Positions 1 through 5,413 of a DNA stretch of 9,066 nucleotides are shown in pieces. Both the position numbers and the translations under genes were made by a program. This DNA comes from Rhodospirillales bacterium. Its GTDB lineage: Bacteria; Pseudomonadota; Alphaproteobacteria; Acetobacterales; Acetobacteraceae. The DNA lies in the NCBI GenBank assembly GCA_028866445.1, contig JAGWIE010000042.1, positions 1 through 9,066 of the forward strand, read 5' to 3'. The notes beneath the pieces are model-generated. The model had not been told where the DNA came from and made no database searches. It saw only the letters and a list, made by a program, of their open reading frames with translations. Each line of letters starts with the position of its first letter. The first letter of the stretch is position 1.

Positions 1-1406
1 CCCTGCACGCCCTTGCCGGGCAGGGATTTGAAATTCGCCGCAGGCTGCACATTATTCTGACGCAAGGGGATGGAAAGCGGGTGCGTGTCCTCTGCCGCCA
101 AAGCCGCGGCGATGCTGCGCAGCCTCACCTCATCCAGCCCGCCCAGCATCTTCACCGCCGCCAGCTGCGGCTGGCCCGTGGTGAGTGTGCCGGTTTTGTC
201 GAAGGCCAGAACATCGATGTTTGCCGCGGCCTCCAGCGCATCGGCATCACGGAACAGAATACCCGCTTTTGCCGCCGCACCCGTGCCGGCCATAATCGCC
301 GCGGGTGTCGCCAAACCCAGCGCGCAGGGGCAAGCGATAACCAACACTGAAACAGCGCAGATAATCGCATGGGCAATGCTGGCTCCATATAGCAGCCAAG
401 CCGCGAAAGTAATCGCTGCCAGCACCAGCACCACCGGCACAAACCAGGCGGAAACCCTGTCTGCCAAACGCTGAACGCGCGGCTTGGCCGATTGTGCCTG
501 ATCGATAAGCCGCGCCATACGGTCCAGAAAACTCTCGCCGGGGGCGGCCGTAACGCGCAGGCGCAAAACGCCATCCAGGTTGAGCGTGCCCGCCAGCAGC
601 TTCGCCCCCGGCCCGCGCGGTTGCGGCAGCGCCTCGCCGGTGACCGGGCTTTCATCCACGCTGCTCTCGCCCGCCATCACCTCGCCATCCACTGGCACGC
701 GCTCACCCGGGCGGATGAGAATTTCGTCGCCGGGCTGGAGTTTTGCCACCGGCACATCCCCGCCCGCCGCCAGATGCGCCTGTTCAGGCCGCAGCTTTTG
801 CAGGCCGGAGATGGATTTTGCCGCCTCCCGCTTGGCCCGGCCTTCCAGATATTTACCCAGCCGCACCAGTGCGATCACCGCCACGGCACTTTCAAAATAA
901 AGCGGCCCACCGGCGAAGAAATCCCACACCGAAAGCCCGTAAGCGGCACTGGTGCCAAGCGCCACCAGCAGATCCATATTGCCGGAACCCGCTTTCGCCG
1001 CCAGAAACCCCGCCCGGTAAAACCGCGCGCCCAGCCAGAATTGCACCAGCGTGGCGCAAAGCAATTGCAGCCAGCCCGGCACCGGTACGGCCATGGCCAG
1101 CACCACCGGCGCGGATAACACGGCCGCCGCCAGCAGCTCAATCAATTCCCGCTTTGCATGGCTCGGCTGCGGGGTTTCAGCCGGGCTGGCGGTATAACCG
1201 GCTTTGGCCACGGCTTCTTCCAGCACGGCCAGAGACACCCCGGAACCGGCCACGATATGCGCGCGCTCAGTGGCCAAATTCACCGAAACACTCTGCACGC
1301 CCGGCACACGCTTCAGCACTTTCTCAACCCTAGCAACACAGCTCGCACAGGTCATGCCGCCAATGGCGAGTTCAGTGTTTTTTGTGGAAATAGCAACCTG
1401 ATCCAT
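1..1406 (-). CDS. copA: Copper-exporting P1B-type ATPase, 3' end missing
   Basis: This gene encodes a heavy-metal P-type ATPase that would pump Cu(I) out of the cytoplasm across the inner membrane at the cost of ATP. The first 468 residues are visible. They hold one N-terminal HMA domain with a GMTCASC metal site (C20, C23), membrane segments around residues 88-107, 112-130, 144-160, 170-186, 318-340 and 344-366, the TGE actuator motif (256-258), the transport-site CPC motif in IACPCALGLATP (359-361), the DKTGT phosphorylation loop (D403) and the HP dipeptide of the nucleotide-binding domain (442-443). The rest of the N domain, the GDGxND hinge and the last two helices, roughly 270 or more residues, lie beyond the window. 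The ATG at 1406 is the only sensible start: it directly precedes the HMA domain, and the next Met (M18) lies inside the metal motif. No Shine-Dalgarno is seen. Divergent from a copper chaperone. Cu(I) specificity is inferred from CPC plus the neighbour; Ag(I) is also possible. Confidence 0.95.
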   Translation of the reverse strand, partial: MDQVAISTKNTELAIGGMTCASCVARVEKVLKRVPGVQSVSVNLATERAHIVAGSGVSLAVLEEAVAKAGYTASPAETPQPSHAKRELIELLAAAVLSAPVVLAMAVPVPGWLQLLCATLVQFWLGARFYRAGFLAAKAGSGNMDLLVALGTSAAYGLSVWDFFAGGPLYFESAVAVIALVRLGKYLEGRAKREAAKSISGLQKLRPEQAHLAAGGDVPVAKLQPGDEILIRPGERVPVDGEVMAGESSVDESPVTGEALPQPRGPGAKLLAGTLNLDGVLRLRVTAAPGESFLDRMARLIDQAQSAKPRVQRLADRVSAWFVPVVLVLAAITFAAWLLYGASIAHAIICAVSVLVIACPCALGLATPAAIMAGTGAAAKAGILFRDADALEAAANIDVLAFDKTGTLTTGQPQLAAVKMLGGLDEVRLRSIAAALAAEDTHPLSIPLRQNNVQPAANFKSLPGKGVQ

Positions 1407-1411
1407 GCCCG

Positions 1412-1443
1412 ATGATATGGGTCTCCTATCATGGGAAGGTCAA
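1412..1443 (-). promoter_or_regulatory. CueR/MerR-type promoter of copA
   Basis: Read on the minus strand, a TTGACC -35 box (1438-1443) is followed after 19-20 bp by ATATCA or TATCAT (1412-1418). This over-long spacer is the hallmark of MerR-family metal-responsive promoters, which the regulator corrects by twisting the DNA. The spacer carries an imperfect dyad, TTCCCATGATAGGA. The predicted transcription start falls at about 1405-1407, on top of the copA ATG, which suggests a leaderless mRNA. Metal control is inferred from the spacing and the gene; no regulator gene is visible. Confidence 0.65.
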
Positions 1444-1452
1444 GGGCTTGAC
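1439..1452. repeat. Inverted repeat joining two -35 boxes
   Basis: GTCAAG-GG-CTTGAC is a perfect inverted repeat with 6 bp arms and a 2 bp centre. Each arm supplies most of the -35 element of one of the divergent copA and copZ promoters, so the two RNA polymerase sites are back to back and probably cannot be fully occupied together. Confidence 0.7.
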
Positions 1453-1478
1453 GTTGCCATTATGGGAACCCTTATATC
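1448..1478 (+). promoter_or_regulatory. CueR/MerR-type promoter of copZ
   Basis: TTGACG (1448-1453) is followed after 19 bp by TATATC (1473-1478). Between them lies the near-perfect dyad GTTGCCATTATGGGAAC (1453-1469), in which seven of eight base pairs match around a central T. An elongated spacer with a centred dyad is the typical binding layout for CueR-like copper sensors. The predicted start near 1485 gives a leader of about 20 nt containing a Shine-Dalgarno sequence. Confidence 0.72.
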
Positions 1479-1505
1479 CGGCACCTGTTGTAAAGGACTA
1501 GGCTC

Positions 1506-1703
1506 ATGAATTTTACCGTACCGGACATGGATTGCGGCGGGTGCGTCCGCTCAATCACCGAGGCGATTCACAAAATCGACCCGCAAGCGAAGGTGGATGC
1601 CGATTTGAAAACCAAGCTGGTCAGCGTGGGCGGCACGGCGGATAGGGCCGTTTACGCAACCGCCATTGAAAATGCTGGCTTCGACGTGGAAAAAACTGCC
1701 TGA
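1506..1703 (+). CDS. copZ: Copper chaperone, heavy-metal-associated domain protein
   Basis: The product is a 65-residue cytoplasmic protein made of a single HMA fold. The metal-binding loop is MDCGGC (residues 8-13; C10 and C13), preceded by a short first beta strand (FTVP). The C-terminal half, with AIENAGFDVE, matches the last helix and strand of the ferredoxin-like fold. CopZ proteins carry Cu(I) to the N-terminal HMA domain and core of CopA-type ATPases or to a sensor. The ATG at 1506 has AAAGGA (1492-1497) eight bases upstream and starts exactly at the domain edge. It is divergent from copA and shares its regulatory region. It ends 7 bp before the convergent sulfotransferase stop codon, with no terminator between them. 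The GGC in place of the common xxC variants does not affect the assignment. Another soft metal is possible. Confidence 0.9.
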   Translation: MNFTVPDMDCGGCVRSITEAIHKIDPQAKVDADLKTKLVSVGGTADRAVYATAIENAGFDVEKTA

Positions 1704-1710
1704 CAGGCTT

Positions 1711-3525
1711 TCATGTCTCGACTTCATAGCCGAGGCGCTCAATCGCAGGGCGCAGCACCTCCACCACCGGGGCGAGATGCTTCAAATATCGCCTGTAGCG
1801 ATAGCGCGAACGGTCGTAGAGCTTCTCCGTCACCTGTGCGTAAGATGCCGTGCGTGCATAACGCGTGTTCTGCTCGAAGGAGAGGCAGCGCGGGTCGAAT
1901 TCAACCCCGATAAAATCAAGAAGTTTACGAATCTGCGCTTCCTGGTCCATCACCATCTCCTCATAGCGCACCGCCAGGTAGCGCAGGTTTAAATTCTGCC
2001 GGTAATGTTCCACTAGCGCTGCGAGCAGATTGTAATGCGCTGCGATGCTCTCCAGCTGTGCAGCGCAAAAATAACCATGTGTTAAATGATTTGAATAAAC
2101 CGAGAGCACCACATCCAGCGGGTGGCGAAGCACATGAACCATCGGTGATTGCGGAAACAATAGCGAGATGAGCCCGAGATGCATCTCGTTCAACGGCATC
2201 TTATCCGTGAAAAACCCTGCCCCATCCTTAAAGAAACCCGCCTTGCGTGCGCGGTTGAGGTAATAATCGCGCAGCTCCTCCAGCCCGTCGCGCTGGTCGC
2301 CCATCCATAATTCCGCCAAAGCTTCGGGGTAGGCCAAAGGGCTGGCCAGCAAACGCGGCATAATCTGGGTGATGTCGTTGATGAAGGGCAGCTCATCGCC
2401 CGCCGCGATTTGCGGATGCACGGAGAGCGTTTGTTCAATCAGCGTGGTGCCGGAACGCGGAAAGCCGAGGATGAAGATGGGCTGTGGCAGTTCCGCGCGC
2501 AATGTGGCCACCGGTAATGTGGCCAAACGGCGCTGGGTGAAAAACCCTTGCAGCCGCGCGGCCATATCCGCAGCGGCCTCTGCCATATAAGTGCGGCCGC
2601 CCATTTCCAGCGCCGCGTTCTTGCCTGCCGCAAAACAGGCAAAGGCTTCATCGTAACGGCCCATCTGGTCCAGCAGCCGGCCTTTCTCGGAAAGCTCCGA
2701 AGGGCCAAGATGCCGCGCACCCCTCTCCGGCTGATCAAGAATCGCCAGCGCCTCTTCGTTACGCTTCAGCCGCGAGAGCACCGTGGCGCGGGTCAATTGC
2801 AAGGAAGGATTACCGGGAAGCAAAATCTCCGCCTCGTCCAGCAAGGCCAAGGCGCGGTCGAATTTGCGGTCGGCCTCCTCCATCTTTGCAAAGCCCAGCA
2901 TGGTCTGCGCCACGCCCGGCTTCAGCGCCATGGATTGCTGGTAAAGCGCCCGTGACTCCTCAATCCGCCCCTGGGTTTTTAAATTCCAGGCCAGATTGGC
3001 GAGGGTAATCGGCTCCTGCCCCTCGGCCAGTTCCAACACGCGGCGGTAATGATACTCACCCAGTTGCGGGCGGTTGGCCTCGGTCAGCACCAGCCCCATC
3101 AGATTATGTGCCTGGGCGTTTTGCGGCGCGATGCGGATGGCATTGCGCGCATGAATTTCCGCTTCGGCCAGCGCGCCCTTGGCGAGCAGCAGCAATGTAA
3201 GCTCGTTGGTGGCGGTGAGGTTATTCGGGTTCAGCGTTACCACACGCTTCACCAGTACCTCCGCCGCCTGCGGGCGATTCTGCTGCCGGCAAAGCCGAAA
3301 GAGCAGCAACAGCGCGTCCTCGTCCCCTGGTGCGAGCTCCAGAATCTGGTGCGTGGCGGCCTCGGCGGCGGCAACATCCCCGGCATTGAAGGCGGCTTGC
3401 GCCTGGCTCAACAGCGGCGCCAACATTCCTGCCGCCTCCTGAGGCGAAAGCGTGGAAAGATCGAGCGCGCAGCAACGCAGCCGCCGAAGGCCGGAGCCAC
3501 AGGCGCAGAGAGACAAATCAGCCAT
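1711..3525 (-). CDS. TPR-repeat sulfotransferase with SEC-C-like N-terminus
   Basis: This 604-residue protein has three parts. Residues 7-19 (CACGSGLRRLRCC) resemble the SEC-C zinc motif. Residues of about 30-330 are helical tetratricopeptide repeats, seen in segments such as ALAEAEIHARNAIRIAP, RIEESRALYQQSMALKP and RYDEAFACFAAGK. Residues of about 348-600 are a sulfotransferase domain of the Sulfotransfer_3 type. The PAPS 5'-phosphosulfate loop is FPRSGTTL (355-362). The 3'-phosphate site is LRHPLDVVLSVYS, with R467 and S475. GDELP (376-380) and TDKMP (440-444) are also typical of the family. The enzyme should transfer sulfate from PAPS to a carbohydrate, lipid or protein acceptor that cannot be named from sequence. 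There is no signal peptide or membrane helix, so it is likely cytoplasmic. The ATG at 3525 directly precedes the cysteine motif; only a weak CGGAG lies about 18 bases upstream. Confidence 0.88.
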   Translation of the reverse strand: MADLSLCACGSGLRRLRCCALDLSTLSPQEAAGMLAPLLSQAQAAFNAGDVAAAEAATHQILELAPGDEDALLLLFRLCRQQNRPQAAEVLVKRVVTLNPNNLTATNELTLLLLAKGALAEAEIHARNAIRIAPQNAQAHNLMGLVLTEANRPQLGEYHYRRVLELAEGQEPITLANLAWNLKTQGRIEESRALYQQSMALKPGVAQTMLGFAKMEEADRKFDRALALLDEAEILLPGNPSLQLTRATVLSRLKRNEEALAILDQPERGARHLGPSELSEKGRLLDQMGRYDEAFACFAAGKNAALEMGGRTYMAEAAADMAARLQGFFTQRRLATLPVATLRAELPQPIFILGFPRSGTTLIEQTLSVHPQIAAGDELPFINDITQIMPRLLASPLAYPEALAELWMGDQRDGLEELRDYYLNRARKAGFFKDGAGFFTDKMPLNEMHLGLISLLFPQSPMVHVLRHPLDVVLSVYSNHLTHGYFCAAQLESIAAHYNLLAALVEHYRQNLNLRYLAVRYEEMVMDQEAQIRKLLDFIGVEFDPRCLSFEQNTRYARTASYAQVTEKLYDRSRYRYRRYLKHLAPVVEVLRPAIERLGYEVET

Positions 3526-3554
3526 GGGCGGAACTGTAACGAGCTCCGTGCTGG

Positions 3555-3580
3555 CCCGCTAGACGCTTTGAAGCAGCGGG
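3555..3580 (-). other. Intergenic hairpin after DUF5335 gene
   Basis: CCCGCT (3555-3560) pairs with AGCGGG (3575-3580), with a small inner GCT-TTGA-AGC stem and a 4-base bulge. It begins next to the stop codon of the DUF5335 gene and lies before the sulfotransferase gene. There is no T-run on the minus strand, so it is not a convincing intrinsic terminator. It may be an attenuating or mRNA-stabilising structure, or chance. Confidence 0.3.
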
Positions 3581-3991
3581 TTACCGCCCAGCCCAGGACG
3601 GCGGATCGCTGGCGGGAAAGCTTGCCTCCCCGGCTTCATCGACAATATCCGGCTTGCCGGAGGCATTGAGCTGCACGGGCTGCCTGAACTGCACAAGGCA
3701 CTTCACCCCGTCCGCGTCCGTAATTTCCAGCCCCCGCAGCAGTCCGTCTTCACTCTCGGCATAGGCTTGCTTCGGATTATGGATGATATGCTCAAGCCCG
3801 GTGAGCGCGATGACGAAAATATCGTCCTTTTTGTCATAGGTAATGCCGTTGAGGCGCTGCCCCTTCGCCTCAACCTGGCTGCCGAGTTTCAGCGAGGACA
3901 CCCTGACTTCCGCCCGCACACTCTTCAACGCCTTGGAAAGCTGATCAAAATACAAAGCCCAACTGGCCTTGCCCAATTGCTCTGTGCTCAT
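3581..3991 (-). CDS. DUF5335-like small protein
   Basis: A 136-residue soluble protein of unknown function. The body (about 1-108) matches what I recall of the DUF5335 family: an N-terminal W-x2-YFDQLSK helix, a VSSLKLGSQVEA strand pair, GITYDKKDDIFVIAL, a LEHIIHNP helix and a terminal DADGVKCLVQF strand. Similar strands in other members begin a predicted mixed alpha/beta fold. After it comes a linker and the tail SFPASDPPSW (124-133). I recall this short tail from the C-termini of various small uncharacterised proteobacterial proteins. The frame is open upstream to 4144, but the ATG at 3991 is chosen because the strong purine-rich AGGAAAGGGGAACGGAA sits just before it and family similarity begins there. 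Located 76 bp downstream of the transporter gene on the same strand. No catalytic residues are evident and no function is proposed. Confidence 0.78.
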   Translation of the reverse strand: MSTEQLGKASWALYFDQLSKALKSVRAEVRVSSLKLGSQVEAKGQRLNGITYDKKDDIFVIALTGLEHIIHNPKQAYAESEDGLLRGLEITDADGVKCLVQFRQPVQLNASGKPDIVDEAGEASFPASDPPSWAGR

Positions 3992-4002
3992 TTCCGTTCC
4001 CC

Positions 4003-4065
4003 TTTCCTGGAAGATGAGGTCTGGATGGATAGAAGATAATCTACCTTGCCGCGCTTTCCAGGAAA
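4003..4065. repeat. 10-bp inverted repeat flanking DUF5335 leader
   Basis: TTTCCTGGAA (4003-4012) and TTCCAGGAAA (4056-4065) are perfect reverse complements separated by 43 bases. They occupy most of the gap between the transporter stop and the DUF5335 start. The proximal arm includes the AGGAAA part of the DUF5335 ribosome-binding region on the minus strand. It could fold in RNA or be a protein-binding site, but the long loop makes either uncertain. Confidence 0.45.
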
Positions 4066-4067
4066 AT

Positions 4068-4955
4068 TCAGGCCGCCTCTCCGCCAACCTCCACGCGCCG
4101 GGGCAGCAGCACCGGGCCAATCTGCGCCAGCACCAATGCGCCAAACAACAAAACGCAGCCCAGCCAGCCGGTGCTGCTCATACGTTCATGCAGAATAAGG
4201 GCGGCGAACAACGCCGCGAATAACGCTTCGGCCATCAATATCACGGCTGTATCCGTCGCCCCGGTATGGCGCTGGCAGATGGCTTGCAACAAAAACCCCA
4301 GCCCGCCGGAAATGATACCGCCATAAAACAGTTGCGGCAGGCAGCTTGCCACCGCGTGCCAATGCGGCAGCCCGCCCCCCGCGGCAGAGCCCACCACCAC
4401 GCAGGCCAGAGATTGCCCAAGTGCCGCCGCCACTGGCCGGCCCGTACCCCGCACCACGCGCTGCATCAGCAATATCTGAACCGCGAAGCCAAAGGCCGAG
4501 ATAATCACCGCCACATCGCCGCGCGCGAGCGAGCTAAAGCCGCCGCCCAGAAACCAGGTTCCGGCCAGGGCCAGCAACGCCGCCAGCCACACCAGCGGGT
4601 GAGGCGCCCGGCGCAGGAAAATCACCTCCAGCACCGGCACGAAAATAACATATAGCCCGGTGAGAAACCCGGCATGGGTGACGCTGGTGAATGCCAACGC
4701 CCATTGCTGCAACAGCGAGGAAACTGCGAACACCAGCCCCAACGGCACAATGCCACCCAGCCCGGCCAGAAAAGACCCCGCCCGCCGCGTCTCAACCACG
4801 CCCAGGGGGAATACCACCAGAAACGCCAGCAGAAAGCGCAAGCCCGTGTACCAGCCCGCGTTTAAATAAGCCGTACTTTGCGCCTGCGCGACAAACGCCC
4901 CACCCCATAGGGCAGCAGCCAGAAGCAGCAGAGAATTAGCGGTAAGACGGGACAT
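4068..4955 (-). CDS. DMT-family (EamA) membrane transporter
   Basis: A 295-residue inner-membrane protein of the drug/metabolite transporter superfamily. It is formed by two EamA repeats, with about ten hydrophobic segments spread across residues 6-280. The first repeat opens with LLLAAALWGGAFVAQ and contains WALAFTSVTHAGFLTGLYVIFVPVLE (about 85-110, in pieces), a characteristic DMT helix pair. The second repeat ends with TDTAVILMAEALFAALFAAL and GWLGCVLLFGALVLAQ. Family members export or import amino acids, metabolites or drugs; the substrate here cannot be predicted. The frame is open to 5003, but the ATG at 4955 gives the normal family N-terminus (MSRLTANSLLLL) and has GAGAGAAG upstream. 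It is divergent from the yjdM-like gene, with 80 bp between starts. It probably heads the minus-strand group with DUF5335 and the sulfotransferase, though co-transcription is unproven. Confidence 0.88.
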   Translation of the reverse strand: MSRLTANSLLLLAAALWGGAFVAQAQSTAYLNAGWYTGLRFLLAFLVVFPLGVVETRRAGSFLAGLGGIVPLGLVFAVSSLLQQWALAFTSVTHAGFLTGLYVIFVPVLEVIFLRRAPHPLVWLAALLALAGTWFLGGGFSSLARGDVAVIISAFGFAVQILLMQRVVRGTGRPVAAALGQSLACVVVGSAAGGGLPHWHAVASCLPQLFYGGIISGGLGFLLQAICQRHTGATDTAVILMAEALFAALFAALILHERMSSTGWLGCVLLFGALVLAQIGPVLLPRRVEVGGEAA

Positions 4956-5035
4956 GAAATGCCCCGCTTCTCTCAGGAAATGGGAGAAACCACAAGCATA
5001 CATCTGGACTGGACGCTTGCGATTGTCATGGTTAG

Positions 5036-5362
5036 ATGCCGTTCATGAACACCAAATCCTCCGCCTGCCCGCAATGCAGCCTGGAAGAGATACATCTCTC
5101 CGGCGAGACTTACATCTGTTCGACCTGCGGCTATGAGTGGCCTGCCGAATTGGGCGAAACCCAAGAGATTATAAAAGACGCCAACGGCACCGTGCTCGCC
5201 AATGGCGACACAGTTACCTTGATAAAAGATTTAAAGGTGAAAGGTTCGTCAACGGGCCTTAAGGTCGGCACCAAGCTCAAAAACATCCGGCTGCATAGCG
5301 GTGACCACGCCATCGAATCCGGTGATTATTTCATCAAGCAGGAATTCGTGAAAAAGGCCTGA
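5036..5362 (+). CDS. yjdM: YjdM/PhnA-type zinc-ribbon protein
   Basis: This small protein (108 residues, or 105 if translation begins at 5045) belongs to the YjdM family, formerly called PhnA. It has an N-terminal zinc ribbon with CPQC (11-14) and CSTC (28-31) followed by GYEW. The conserved PhnA domain is nearly complete: IIKDANG, NGDTVTLIKDLKVKGSS, LKVGTKLKNIRL, GDHAIE and a terminal EFVKKA. Its length is close to that of the E. coli protein as I recall it. The old PhnA name wrongly suggests phosphonoacetate hydrolysis; the cellular role is not established. Two in-frame ATGs (5036, 5045) lie close together and neither has a clear Shine-Dalgarno. The second gives the more usual short head before the first cysteine pair. 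The gene ends in the bidirectional terminator it shares with clpA. Confidence 0.93.
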   Translation: MPFMNTKSSACPQCSLEEIHLSGETYICSTCGYEWPAELGETQEIIKDANGTVLANGDTVTLIKDLKVKGSSTGLKVGTKLKNIRLHSGDHAIESGDYFIKQEFVKKA

Positions 5363-5382
5363 GCCGCCCCGCCGGTGCGCAA

Positions 5383-5408
5383 AAAACGGCACCTCGCGGT
5401 GCCGTTTT
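5383..5408. terminator. Bidirectional intrinsic terminator, yjdM / clpA
   Basis: CGGCACC (5387-5393), a TCGC loop and GGTGCCG (5398-5404) form a perfect GC-rich stem. AAAA (5383-5386) and TTTT (5405-5408) extend it to 11 bp. On the plus strand it is followed by four T; on the minus strand it runs into six T. It sits 20 bp past the yjdM stop and just past the clpA stop, so it can serve both convergent genes. Confidence 0.93.
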
Positions 5409-5413
5409 CCGTC

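Noticed and set aside
492..1333. Plus-strand open frames of about 200 codons opposite copA
   Set aside because: The translations are rich in Pro, Arg, His and Gln with no domain, and the opposite strand encodes all the P1B-ATPase motifs.
1704..1710. Possible terminator between convergent copZ and the sulfotransferase
   Set aside because: The 7-bp gap holds no stem-loop or T-run, so any termination must occur inside the opposing genes.
3049..3669. A 206-codon plus-strand frame spanning the sulfotransferase N-terminus and DUF5335 C-terminus
   Set aside because: It crosses two supported minus-strand genes, has low-complexity shadow composition and lacks its own ribosome-binding site.
5041..5050. 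Palindrome GTTCATGAAC, also found at 8389-8398
   Set aside because: Two copies of a 10-bp palindrome, one lying across a start codon and one in a gene-poor gap, with no shared position relative to promoters. Chance is the simplest explanation.
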